DNA from: Antarctobacter heliothermus
Lineage (GTDB): Bacteria > Pseudomonadota > Alphaproteobacteria > Rhodobacterales > Rhodobacteraceae
Reading direction: 5' to 3'
Length of the DNA: 64,000 bases
Assembly (NCBI RefSeq): GCF_900188425.1
Contig: NZ_FZON01000022.1
Coordinates: 1 to 64,000, forward strand
The notes beneath the pieces are model-generated. The model saw only the letters and a list, made by a program, of their open reading frames with translations. It was not told the origin of the DNA and made no database searches. Each line of letters starts with the position of its first letter. Position 1 is the first letter of the stretch. Position numbers and translations under genes: made by a program. Of the stretch, positions 18,167 to 26,154 are shown piece after piece.

Positions 18167-18265
18167 TCAAGGCATCTTCGTTTTAGGCGCCGTACACTTG
18201 CCATCGGCTTTGGGCTCTTCCGCTTTCACGTTGGACTTTGCGGTTTCAGCGGGCTTCCGCGCCAT
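18167..18265 (-). CDS. Possible small lysine-rich peptide
   Basis: A 32-codon frame (MARKPAETAKSNVKAEEPKA then DGKCTAPKTKMP) with lysine/alanine/glutamate composition unlike random high-GC frames. Upstream the frame extends through GLTARAAAA to a TAG. There is no convincing ribosome site, so it is listed only as a weak candidate or the tail of a broken gene. Confidence 0.25.
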   Translation of the reverse strand: MARKPAETAKSNVKAEEPKADGKCTAPKTKMP

Positions 18266-18438
18266 TGCGGCCGCAGCACGAGCGGTCAGGCCCTATAAGG
18301 ACATGTCATCGATCCCTTGATTGGCCGACGCCAACTCCTCGTCCATGGTGGACCGGGAGGCTTGGCGGCGGCTCTCTATATATATGGGGACTGGCCACTC
18401 GATTTACGACGACGCGGTTCGAACAAAGCCAAAGTCAG

Positions 18439-19245
18439 TTAGGCCAATTCATCCGTCCAGACCTTGAATTCCGTCAACGTGTTTTTGCCGAATGTCTGGG
18501 TCAGAGGCACATCGGCAGCATCGCGGCCGCGCGCGATCAGAATTCTCGCAAACCTCGGCTTGTTGTTGCGCGGGTCGAACATGTGCCATTCACCAGCAAG
18601 GAACACCTCCATCCATGCAGCGAAATCCCCCGGCGGATGAGGGAGCGGTTCCCCGATGTCGCTCAGATATCCGGTGCAGTAGCGGGCCGGAATGTTCATG
18701 CAGCGACACAGGGCGATGGCGAGATGGGCAAAGTCGCGGCAAACACCCTGCCGCTCGGCCAAGGTCTGTGATGCCGTGCGCGTCGCTTTCGCCTCCATGT
18801 AGTCAAAGCGGACATGTCCGTGTACGAAATCGCAGATCGCCTGAACGCGGGACCAACCAGGCTCCGTGGTCTCAAAAAGACTCCAGGCTTCCTCTGAAAG
18901 AAGGTCGGTATCGCAATACCGGCTCCCCTGCAGGAACACGAGGGTCTCGTATGGCAGGTCCTGAACCGCGTGCTGCTGCGCGTCGGGAAAGACGGGATCG
19001 GGCTGGCCCGTATCGCGAAAGATACCATCCGTCGACAGGCAGAAGTCGCCCGCCGGAGCCAGGAGGCGCGTACACCAGTTGCCGAAGCCGTCCCGGTAGC
19101 TTTCGAGCGGTACGCTCGGCGACGTGACGAGGTAATCGGCGCGTTCCAGATCGCCAAAGCGCGAGTAGTGGACGTTCAGCAGCGCGATCATTGGCGTCGG
19201 CTGCCGAAAGCTGTATCGCAGACGACACCCTATGCTGACCCGCAT
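18439..19245 (-). CDS. Transglutaminase-like protein with atypical catalytic site
   Basis: 268 residues. N-terminal beta-domain (MRVSIGCRLRYSFRQPTPMI) followed by a transglutaminase/protease core: candidate nucleophile C169 in QGVCRDFAHLAIALCRCMNIPAR, and D224 in WHMFDPRNN. The position that normally holds the catalytic His (before AW in HAWxEV) reads FAAWMEVF here, so the His appears to be Ala. Activity is therefore doubtful, or another His (H221) substitutes. The start at 19245 was chosen because it begins the domain; 19272 is an alternative. The N-terminal domain of a second, broken copy lies at 17089-17313. Confidence 0.85.
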   Translation of the reverse strand: MRVSIGCRLRYSFRQPTPMIALLNVHYSRFGDLERADYLVTSPSVPLESYRDGFGNWCTRLLAPAGDFCLSTDGIFRDTGQPDPVFPDAQQHAVQDLPYETLVFLQGSRYCDTDLLSEEAWSLFETTEPGWSRVQAICDFVHGHVRFDYMEAKATRTASQTLAERQGVCRDFAHLAIALCRCMNIPARYCTGYLSDIGEPLPHPPGDFAAWMEVFLAGEWHMFDPRNNKPRFARILIARGRDAADVPLTQTFGKNTLTEFKVWTDELA

Positions 19246-19279
19246 GCCGGACACATTGCCTCGTCTTGTCATGTCACGA

Positions 19280-20176
19280 TCACCGTCCAAGAATGCACAC
19301 CCCGTTGGATAGCTGGAAGCCTCGATTGCAGCTCCACCGGTTGCCGGATCGGTCGAGATAGGCGTTCTCCGGCAGATCAATGGCGACGCAGGCGCCGCTC
19401 AACGGCTCGTACCCTCGCTCGCAGCTCCAACCTGGTCCATAGGATGCCTGGGCGAGAAACGCGTTTGCGGGCACGACGATGGCGTCGCATCGGTCGTCGA
19501 TCTTGACAAAGCCTCTCTCGCACGCCCAGGCAGCGCCATAGGCTGCGTTGGTCAGATATGCGTTCGCTGGCACGGCAATCGGCATGCATGTCCCTGCAAC
19601 GGCCGCATAGCCGCGATCACAAGTCCATCCCGTTCCCGATCTGTCTTCTGTCAGATAGGCGTACTCGGGCAGAACGATTGGCACACATGCATCGCGCTCT
19701 TGCCGGAAACCGCGTTCGCATTGCCAGTCATAGCCGAAAGCCCGGAGAAAGGCGTTGGCGGGCACCGGGATGGGATTGCAGAAAGTCCGGTTCACTTCCT
19801 CATACCCACGGTCGCACTCCCACCCCGCCCCGTAGGAGTGCCCGGTCGGATAGGCATGCTCGGGGATATCGAGCGCCAGACATTCGGCACGCTCCACCCG
19901 GTAACCGGAATCACAGACCCAGCCGCCACCGTAGCCGCGCGGCTGAGCGTTCTCGGGCATCGGGCCGGTGCCATCCTGCGCAAAGGCGGGGAAGGCCAGA
20001 GCCGCGACCACACCGGCCGCGAAAGCTAGTTTCGAGAACAGTCGTGCCAGCAGATGTCCGGTCGGGTACTTGCCGTCGACACGTCCTTCAGGATGGTTCG
20101 TCTCCGGCGGCGATGCCGGCAGAGTTTGCCCGTGTACCACGGCCAGTTCCGCTCTGAGTGACGTGGCATGAGACAT
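19280..20176 (-). CDS. Secreted protein with seven Cys/Trp tandem repeats
   Basis: About 298 residues. After an N-terminal segment of some 45 residues comes a signal-peptide-like helix (LARLFSKLAFAAGVVAALAF, cleavage near AFAQ). The rest is seven consecutive repeats of 31-35 residues with the pattern P-x-N-A-[YF]-L-x(5,7)-G-x-x-W-x-C-[DE]-R-G-[YF]-x6-C-x-x-I. Each repeat has two Cys that can form a local disulfide, so the mature protein is probably a rod of small hairpins in the periplasm or outside the cell. The start is uncertain: ATG at 20176, or TTG at 20191 overlapping the upstream stop. Function is not known. It lies in one minus-strand row with the transglutaminase-like gene. Confidence 0.8.
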   Translation of the reverse strand: MSHATSLRAELAVVHGQTLPASPPETNHPEGRVDGKYPTGHLLARLFSKLAFAAGVVAALAFPAFAQDGTGPMPENAQPRGYGGGWVCDSGYRVERAECLALDIPEHAYPTGHSYGAGWECDRGYEEVNRTFCNPIPVPANAFLRAFGYDWQCERGFRQERDACVPIVLPEYAYLTEDRSGTGWTCDRGYAAVAGTCMPIAVPANAYLTNAAYGAAWACERGFVKIDDRCDAIVVPANAFLAQASYGPGWSCERGYEPLSGACVAIDLPENAYLDRSGNRWSCNRGFQLSNGVCILGR

Positions 20177-20187
20177 TATTTCATCGC

Positions 20188-20532
20188 TCAAAGCTCGAGG
20201 GCCGCGAGACAGGCCTGCGCAATATCACGGTCCGGGGCATCGGTTCCGGGAACCGTCGCCCAGCCTGCCGCCATGACAGCGTTGCGCCGCTGATATGTCG
20301 AGGCGGCCCGGATCGTTTCAAGCTTCTCCGCCCGTCCCGGGTCGGACCGCGCCATGTCGAGGCAGACCGGGACCATGGACGCCACGACATCGTTGCGGGA
20401 CATCGCCAACGCCCTGTCATTTGCGGTGCTACCAGTCACCCAGCCGCCCCACGAAAATCCGACGATGCCGACGACGACAGCGCCGATCACGGCACCATAG
20501 ATACCGGGTTTGAGCCATTCGGGAGTGTTCAT
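20188..20532 (-). CDS. Conserved membrane-anchored hypothetical protein
   Basis: 114 residues. One N-terminal membrane helix (GIYGAVIGAVVVGIVGFSWG) follows a short MNTPEWLKP head, then a soluble helical part with two Cys (VPVCLDMAR and AQACLAAL) and the signature TYQRRNAVMAAGWATVPG. I recognise this as a conserved alphaproteobacterial protein of unknown function. The start overlaps the upstream stop by 4 bp (ATGA), and its own stop overlaps the possible start of the repeat protein. Confidence 0.7.
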   Translation of the reverse strand: MNTPEWLKPGIYGAVIGAVVVGIVGFSWGGWVTGSTANDRALAMSRNDVVASMVPVCLDMARSDPGRAEKLETIRAASTYQRRNAVMAAGWATVPGTDAPDRDIAQACLAALEL

Positions 20533-20846
20533 GTACTATCCTCCTGCGGGGAAAGCGCCGCATCGCTGTGATCGTTCTTCTTTTCGGTCGCGACCCGATC
20601 ACGGATCAGGGCCTCTTTCAGGTCGTATTCAGAAATCGCCCGCAACTCGGAGCGTCCCGCATGCCCGCCCCTGCCGCGCACCGTCAGGTAGGTCGCCGTC
20701 CGTCTGTAAGCCTCGAAGCTCAGCCCCTGGAGAAGCTCCTCTTCGACGAGAAGTTCGTAGTCGCCCGCAGGCAGGTCGTCGGTGTATCCCGACAAGGTGA
20801 ACGGGTTCGAAAACGTTACCGTCGATCTGGTCGACCGCATGTTCAT
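20529..20846 (-). CDS. Conserved hypothetical protein (LPAGDYE head)
   Basis: 105 residues, cytoplasmic. It has the N-terminal module FSNPFTLSGYTDDLPAGDYE shared with the gene at 17554-18087, then a beta-like stretch (YRRTATYLTVRGRG) and a charged helical tail. The GGAG ribosome site lies 7 nt before ATG 20846. First gene of a minus-strand row (20846 to 19280), divergent from the gene at 21118. No function known. Confidence 0.65.
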   Translation of the reverse strand: MNMRSTRSTVTFSNPFTLSGYTDDLPAGDYELLVEEELLQGLSFEAYRRTATYLTVRGRGGHAGRSELRAISEYDLKEALIRDRVATEKKNDHSDAALSPQEDST

Positions 20847-21117
20847 TTCTGGTCTCCGCGATGTTGGCAGATCCGTCGCTCACCACTGTCGAAGACCCCT
20901 CGGATTCCGGGCCTGACGGGTCGAACGATTTCTTCTCTTGTACCTCGGGATCGTTTGGCTGGCGCTGACACATGTTAGTCCCGGGCACCAAACAGGTTGC
21001 GAATGCCCTGGGGACAGTCGCAGACACTGACCTGTGTAAGCGCGCCGGAACTGACCTGCGCGTAGCCTTGGGGAAACGGGGACGATTTGCGTTCCTGCAA
21101 CCAAGGAATGAATGACG

Positions 21118-21543
21118 ATGGCCGAAGGCAAAATTCTCAACCCCAACCCGCCCGAGTTCGAGCGATTTCTCTATGCGTCGGTCGGCGAGGACCGGAACGG
21201 ATATGTCGTGACGGTCCTCTCCACCCTCGCGCGGCTCGGCCTCGATCCATGGAAGGAAACCGCTGAACTTGTAGCGCTCGGACGCGACGGAGCGCGAGCG
21301 CGGTTGGGCACGCTGCTGGCACGATTTCGGGACGTTCCCACGCTCGCAAGCGATAACGGCAGGGTCGCACGAGACCTGAGCCAGTTGCTCCCCGAAGGCC
21401 AGGCGTCATTGGGTTTGAAGCGGGCTGTCACGTCGGTCGGCAACGGCCGCCTGGGCACTGGCAGCGCAATCTGGACAATACTGGCAATCATCTTCGTGCT
21501 GTTTCAGGTGTTGACGGCTGGCGGTTCGGGCTCAGGCGAATGA
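21118..21543 (+). CDS. Conserved hypothetical protein with C-terminal membrane helix
   Basis: 141 residues. The soluble N-terminal part (NPPEFERFLYASVGEDRNGY; LDPWKETAELVALGRDGARA) is followed by a single C-terminal hydrophobic helix (SAIWTILAIIFVLFQVLTAG), so probably a tail-anchored inner-membrane protein. The ribosome site AAGGA serves ATG at 21112 or 21118; 21118 has the better spacing. It overlaps the next gene by 4 bp. Not a family I can name beyond a recurrent alphaproteobacterial hypothetical. Confidence 0.65.
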   Translation: MAEGKILNPNPPEFERFLYASVGEDRNGYVVTVLSTLARLGLDPWKETAELVALGRDGARARLGTLLARFRDVPTLASDNGRVARDLSQLLPEGQASLGLKRAVTSVGNGRLGTGSAIWTILAIIFVLFQVLTAGGSGSGE

Positions 21544-21953
21544 CCGTTTCCACGAAGACCACAAAGACGCCGGATCATACGGCGCACAAGTCCGGAACCC
21601 TGTCGCCGCAGGAACAGAGTGTTCTCTGGGATATGGAGGAGCACTTCTGGACCAGCGGCGCGGACAATGTGCAGGCGACAACGGCAAGCAACGCCGTCAT
21701 GATCTTTCCGTATCCTCCCAGCATCCTGCAGGGCGATCATATCTGGAACCACCTGAAAAAGAGAACCGGCTGGCGGACCGCCATCATGGCCGAACGGCGG
21801 GTGACGCGCTGTCGTGACATCGCCATTCTCACCTATCGGGTCTCGGCCGAGAAACCCGACGTCCCGATCTACAAGGCAATCTGCGCCTCGACATATCTGT
21901 TCGATGAAGACAAATGGCTGCGGCTCGCCCACCAGCAAACGACGGTGGCGTGA
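21540..21953 (+). CDS. SnoaL/DUF4440-like (NTF2-fold) protein
   Basis: 137 residues, cytoplasmic. The pattern fits small NTF2-like domains: an N-terminal helix (LSPQEQSVLWDMEEHFW), a VMIFPYPPSILQGDHIW segment, then strands RVTRCRDIAILTYRVSA and ICASTYLFDEDKWLRLAHQQT. DUF4440-type domains bind small molecules or act as stress-related isomerase-like folds; no substrate is indicated. It is co-translated with the upstream gene (ATGA overlap). Confidence 0.7.
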   Translation: MTVSTKTTKTPDHTAHKSGTLSPQEQSVLWDMEEHFWTSGADNVQATTASNAVMIFPYPPSILQGDHIWNHLKKRTGWRTAIMAERRVTRCRDIAILTYRVSAEKPDVPIYKAICASTYLFDEDKWLRLAHQQTTVA

Positions 21954-22245
21954 CCTGCGCACGGTCACTGCATTTGCCGGGTCAGACGTCCGCGTGCCTT
22001 TTATCGTTCGACGCGCGGACCCCCTGATTGCCCTAGGCGCCGTCAATAATCCGCAGCAGCGCACGCCGAGGCTAACCTGCGTCAGTGCGGCGAGGCGCCG
22101 ACACGGGTAGTGAGAGATGCGCCCGCCGAACATTTGGCGGCGCAGTTTTCCGAGTACCCGAGAAGCGTGCGGGCGTGCCGATCCCCAAAAGGTCGGCATG
22201 TTGGCGCGCTTCTTGTTCTCGGAACGTCCATGAAAGGACAATCCA

Positions 22246-22434
22246 ATGACTCCCGAACAGAACAAGACTGCCGAGAAGATGACCTCCGTGAAGGCCACGT
22301 GGGACAAGGCGCCCGCTGGTCCGAAGAAGGATGCGGCGCTGAAGCATTACAAAGCCGCCGAAAAGGCGAACACGGCGAAGAACGACGCCGAGACCAACAA
22401 GGAACTCGATGCGGCGACCCACGCCCTCGCGTGA
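22246..22434 (+). CDS. Small helical charged protein
   Basis: 62 residues with 13 Lys and many Ala/Glu, predicted to be entirely alpha-helical (MTPEQNKTAEKMTSVKATW; DAALKHYKAAEKANTAKND). GAAAGG lies 10 nt before the ATG and a strong terminator follows 25 bp after the stop, so it is a well-defined single transcription unit. I recall similar short proteins in Rhizobiales and Rhodobacterales, of unknown role. The 291 bp upstream hold no other gene. Confidence 0.7.
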   Translation: MTPEQNKTAEKMTSVKATWDKAPAGPKKDAALKHYKAAEKANTAKNDAETNKELDAATHALA

Positions 22435-22459
22435 CCGCCCGCGTCTGACGTGACATCCG

Positions 22460-22495
22460 GGGCCGCCCTCCAGGTAATGGAGGGCGGCCCTTTCA
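22460..22495 (+). terminator. Rho-independent terminator
   Basis: Perfect 12-bp stem GGGCCGCCCTCC / GGAGGGCGGCCC (22460-22471 and 22479-22490) with a 7-nt loop, followed by TTTCATTTC. It ends the small-protein gene and abuts the stop codon of the convergent Crp/Fnr gene, so it may work on both strands. Confidence 0.85.
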
Positions 22496-23227
22496 TTTCA
22501 ACAGCGGCCCCGATTGGTCCAGATATGCCGGATCGAACTCGGCAAGTTCCACCAGACCGCCATAGTCGTGAAACGTCACATGTCCGTCCCGAAAGGTCAC
22601 CAGTCCACTCTCGCGAAGCTGCCGCAGAACGCGGTTCACATGGACCGCGCTCAACCCCAGCGTATCGGCGAGGTGATACTGCGTCAGCGGGCAGTCGAAC
22701 CCGTCCTTGCCGCCCATGCCGACCAGCGCAAGCCTCGATCCCAGCTCCAGCAGGAAATGCGCCATGCGGGCGTCCGCATCACGCCGCCCGATCCCGACGA
22801 GATGCTCCACGACCATCGCCTCGTCCCTTGACGCCGCCCAGAGTATGGCAGTCGCCAGGCGAGGGGTCTGGGCAAACGCCTCCAGCAGGTCGCTCGTCAG
22901 CACTTCGGCAGCCTCGATGTCCACGATGGGCTCAAAACTGTGGTCCGAGGTGCGCAGTAGAACGCTCCGCAACCCCAGGAAATCCCCTGGGATCTGGAAA
23001 TCCACTATCTGGCGCGTCCCGTCGGCCTGTAGCTTGTAGGAACAAACCCAACCCGCAGACAGAATATACGCAGCCCGCGCGGACTGGCCTTGATGTACCA
23101 TATCCCGCCCCCCAACGAAGGATCGGCGACGCTGGTGCAATCGTTCAAGCACAGCAAGCTCGACCTCCGACAGCGCGACAAAGGCCGAGAGCTTGCGCGT
23201 AAGGGGGCTGTGTTCAATGGATTTCAT
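22493..23227 (-). CDS. Crp/Fnr-family transcriptional regulator
   Basis: 244 residues. Cyclic-nucleotide-binding-like beta-roll (about 20-140; VHQGQSARAAYILSAGWVCSY, IPGDFLGLRS), dimer helix, then a C-terminal Crp-type winged helix (LTQYHLADTLGLSAVHVNRVLRQLRESGLV). No N-terminal Cys cluster is visible, so it is not an Fe-S FNR. The start at 23227 has GGAGG 6 nt upstream; the ATG at 23254 is not needed. It is divergent from the gene at 23378 and probably controls the small-protein module around it; that is inference. Confidence 0.9.
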   Translation of the reverse strand: MKSIEHSPLTRKLSAFVALSEVELAVLERLHQRRRSFVGGRDMVHQGQSARAAYILSAGWVCSYKLQADGTRQIVDFQIPGDFLGLRSVLLRTSDHSFEPIVDIEAAEVLTSDLLEAFAQTPRLATAILWAASRDEAMVVEHLVGIGRRDADARMAHFLLELGSRLALVGMGGKDGFDCPLTQYHLADTLGLSAVHVNRVLRQLRESGLVTFRDGHVTFHDYGGLVELAEFDPAYLDQSGPLLK

Positions 23228-23377
23228 GGGGCCTCCTGGCGCGTGGTGACCCAAAAGCGGAAATCGGCCCGGACACTGCTCTGGATCAGTCCAGCATAGC
23301 GAAGTTCCTGCGAAAAGTACGGATCAATTTGAACCTCAACTTCCCACAGGTGATGATGCACTGGAAGGAATACGGGC

Positions 23378-23614
23378 ATGACCACGACGAGCGAGCACGC
23401 AGGCCAAGCCGCCCTATCGATCTGCGAGGCGCTTCTGCTTGCGTTGAATGATCGCGGACTGCTGCCGGAGCATGAGATCGTGGGCGTGCTTCGCGACGCA
23501 GCGGCGACCCATGAGAACGCCGTCGGCACCGAATTCGACACGGCAAATCACCGGGCCGTGGCAGATTTGATCAACGCGATCATCGCTGGCGGAAACTCGG
23601 TTCGTCGCTTGTGA
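23378..23614 (+). CDS. Conserved small hypothetical protein
   Basis: 78 residues, helical: ALSICEALLLALNDRGLLPE, then VLRDAAATHENAV and DLINAIIAGGNSVRR. The ribosome site GGAAGGAA precedes the ATG. It sits divergently from the Crp/Fnr gene and about 110 bp before the CIRCE site. No domain recognised. Confidence 0.65.
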   Translation: MTTTSEHAGQAALSICEALLLALNDRGLLPEHEIVGVLRDAAATHENAVGTEFDTANHRAVADLINAIIAGGNSVRRL

Positions 23615-23727
23615 AGTCGAGCGTCGACGGTGCGCCGGAACTTCTGTGGTTCCCGTTCGCGTCGAAGCGCAAAGATGTTCCTGAGGCGCTATTGTAGAAC
23701 GCCTGCCGAGCCATCATTTCCATACAA

Positions 23728-23754
23728 TTGGCACTCCGGTATGGCGAGTGCCAA
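23728..23754 (+). promoter_or_regulatory. CIRCE element (HrcA operator) of groESL
   Basis: TTGGCACTC-N9-GAGTGCCAA, a perfect inverted repeat that departs from the CIRCE consensus (TTAGCACTC-N9-GAGTGCTAA) only at the third base of each arm. It ends 54 bp before the groES start, so HrcA repression of this operon is expected. No hrcA gene is in the window. Confidence 0.93.
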
Positions 23755-23808
23755 AGCACCTCCGACCATCGCCATGCTCCCTTGGAAACACGAAGAAGGA
23801 GCACTTAC

Positions 23809-24096
23809 GTGTCGTTCACTCCACTCCACGACCGGGTTCTCGTCCGCCGCATCGAAGGCGACGCGAAGACCTCAGGCGGGCTTATCATTCCCGACACCGC
23901 AAAAGAGAAGCCGCAGGAAGGTGAGATCGTCGCGGTCGGCGCCGGCGCCAAGGACGAGGATGGCGAGCGCATCGCCATGGATGTCAAGGCGGGCGACCGG
24001 ATCCTGTTCGGAAAATGGTCAGGGACCGAAATCAAACTCGGTGGCGAAAATCTCATGATCATGAAGGAGAGCGACATTCTCGGCGTCATGGCCTGA
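23809..24096 (+). CDS. groES: Co-chaperonin GroES
   Basis: 95 residues, full-length Hsp10. Typical [22 protein letters not shown] head, mobile loop ([18 protein letters not shown]) and end [17 protein letters not shown]. The start is GTG at 23809 with AGAAGGAG at 23794-23801, 7 nt upstream. First gene of the operon with groEL 43 bp downstream; under CIRCE control. Confidence 0.98.
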   Translation: MSFTPLHDRVLVRRIEGDAKTSGGLIIPDTAKEKPQEGEIVAVGAGAKDEDGERIAMDVKAGDRILFGKWSGTEIKLGGENLMIMKESDILGVMA

Positions 24097-24139
24097 CTCC
24101 GAAATCGACGCCGAAATTTCATTCTCAGGAGCGACACCC

Positions 24140-25777
24140 ATGTCCGCCAAAGACGTTAGATTCAGTACAGATGCCCGCGACCGCATGCTGAAAGGCATCA
24201 ACACGCTGGCCAACGCCGTGAAGATCACCCTTGGACCCAAGGGCCGGAACGTCATCATCGACAAATCCTGGGGCGCGCCGCGCATCACCAAGGACGGTGT
24301 GACCGTCGCCGCGGAAATCGAGCTGTCCGACCATTTCGAGAACATGGGCGCGCAGATGGTCAAGCAGGTCGCGCAGCGCACCAATGAAGAGGCGGGCGAC
24401 GGCACCACGACCGCAACCGTCCTCGCCCAAGCGATTGTCCGGGAGGGGATGAAGTCGGTCGCGGCCGGAATGAACCCGATGGATCTCAAGCGCGGGATCG
24501 ACAGGGCCGTCGCTGCGGTTGTGGCCGAGATCAAGACCCTGTCCCGCCCCGTCGGCGACAGCGACGAGATCGCCAAGGTCGGCGCCATTTCAGCCAACGG
24601 AGAGGTCGCGATCGGTCGTCAGATCGCGGATGCGATGGCCAAGGTTGGCAATGAAGGCGTGATCACCGTCGAGGAAAACAAGGGACTGGAGACCGAAACC
24701 GACGTGGTCGAGGGCATGCAGTTCGACCGTGGCTATCTGAGCCCCTACTTCATCACGAACGCTCAGAAGATGGTCGTCGAGCTGCATGACTGCGTCATCC
24801 TGCTTCACGAAAAGAAGCTGTCGTCCCTTGCTTCCATGGTGCCGCTGCTGGAGGCAGTCATTCAGGCAGACAAGCAACTGCTGATCGTGGCCGAGGACAT
24901 CGAGGGCGAGGCTCTGGCGACGCTGGTCGTCAACAAGCTGCGCGGCGGACTGAAGGTCGCGGCCGTCAAGGCGCCCGGCTTTGGCGACCGCCGCAAGGCG
25001 ATGCTGGAAGACATTGCCGTGCTCACGGGCGGACAGGTGATTTCCGTAGAAATGGGCACCAAGCTGGAGAATGTCACGATGGACATGCTCGGCACGGCGA
25101 AGAAGGTCGCGATCACCAAGGATGACACGACGATCATCGACGGAGCCGGCGACAAGGGCGCGATCGCGGCGCGCGTCACCCAGATCCGGGCGCAGATCGA
25201 GGAGACCACGTCGGACTACGACAAGGAGAAGCTGCAGGAACGCCTGGCCAAGCTCGCCGGTGGCATTGCCGTGATCCGGGTCGGCGGGGCCACCGAGATT
25301 GAGGTGAAGGAGCGCAAGGACCGCGTGGACGATGCGCTGAACGCCACCCGCGCTGCGGTTCAGGAAGGTGTCGTGCCCGGTGGCGGCGTGGCCCTGGTTC
25401 ATGCTGGCAAGGTGCTGGCGACGCTGAAGGGTGACAACAGCGATCAAGATGCCGGCATCAAGATCGTCCGCCGCGCGATCCAGGCGCCGCTGCGCCAGAT
25501 TGCCGGAAATGCCGGCGTCGACGGATCGGTCGTTGTTGGCAAGGTGATCGAGAACGACAGCCCGACCTTCGGTTTCGACGCGCAGACAGAGGAATACGTC
25601 GACATGCTGAAGGCCGGCGTCATCGATCCGACGAAAGTCGTCCGGATCGCGCTCGAAAACGCCGCGTCCATTGCCGGGCTATTGATCACGACCGAAGCGA
25701 TGGTCGCGCAAAAGCCCGAGAAGGCCGGTGCCGGCAGCGAAATGTCCGACATGGGTGGAATGGGCGGAATGATGTGA
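24140..25777 (+). CDS. groEL: Chaperonin GroEL
   Basis: 545 residues, full-length Hsp60. ATP-binding segment [11 protein letters not shown] and [16 protein letters not shown], apical [20 protein letters not shown], and the terminal GGMGGMM tail. Works with GroES in protein folding in the cytoplasm. Alphaproteobacteria often hold several groESL copies; this one lies on the repABC replicon next to small-protein genes, so it may be an auxiliary copy. Confidence 0.98.
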   Translation: MSAKDVRFSTDARDRMLKGINTLANAVKITLGPKGRNVIIDKSWGAPRITKDGVTVAAEIELSDHFENMGAQMVKQVAQRTNEEAGDGTTTATVLAQAIVREGMKSVAAGMNPMDLKRGIDRAVAAVVAEIKTLSRPVGDSDEIAKVGAISANGEVAIGRQIADAMAKVGNEGVITVEENKGLETETDVVEGMQFDRGYLSPYFITNAQKMVVELHDCVILLHEKKLSSLASMVPLLEAVIQADKQLLIVAEDIEGEALATLVVNKLRGGLKVAAVKAPGFGDRRKAMLEDIAVLTGGQVISVEMGTKLENVTMDMLGTAKKVAITKDDTTIIDGAGDKGAIAARVTQIRAQIEETTSDYDKEKLQERLAKLAGGIAVIRVGGATEIEVKERKDRVDDALNATRAAVQEGVVPGGGVALVHAGKVLATLKGDNSDQDAGIKIVRRAIQAPLRQIAGNAGVDGSVVVGKVIENDSPTFGFDAQTEEYVDMLKAGVIDPTKVVRIALENAASIAGLLITTEAMVAQKPEKAGAGSEMSDMGGMGGMM

Positions 25778-26154
25778 ACGGCGGTGTCCCGCGGGCAGGA
25801 GCCCCGGGACACCAATCCACGGCGTTGATGGAAACAAACATCGATCCCTGCGTCCGAAAAACTCCGGGCCAGGAGGAAACAAATTGCCCATCCGCCTGAG
25901 AAATAAATTTCTCAGGCGTTCTGTGGCTTTTGATATTGCCAATGCTCAATACTGAGGTTTCGAGTGCTCCGCCCTTGGCTGAGCGGCTCAACCGGCCCTG
26001 ACCAGAACTCCATGGCGGAGGACCGCGCTGCGCTGTGGCTTCACTGATTCGGCCGTTCGTGCATTGCGCAGGTTTTCATAGATTGAAGGGGCGATGTGCA
26101 GGACGCGCAGGCTGACGCCTTGAATGGTGGCAAACCGCCCGAAAGATACGGTTG
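25778..26154. other. Gene-free region between groEL and aldA-like gene
   Basis: No supportable gene. It contains the hairpin at 25893-25918. Short frames in it lack ribosome sites and family likeness. The groEL gene and the minus-strand aldehyde dehydrogenase gene converge here. Confidence 0.5.
25893..25918. terminator. Terminator-like hairpin downstream of groEL
   Basis: Perfect 11-bp inverted repeat CGCCTGAGAAA / TTTCTCAGGCG with loop TAAA, 115 bp after groEL, followed by TTCTGTGGCTTTT. The U-tract is poor. The A/T base of the stem could serve either strand, fitting its place between convergent operons. Confidence 0.5.
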
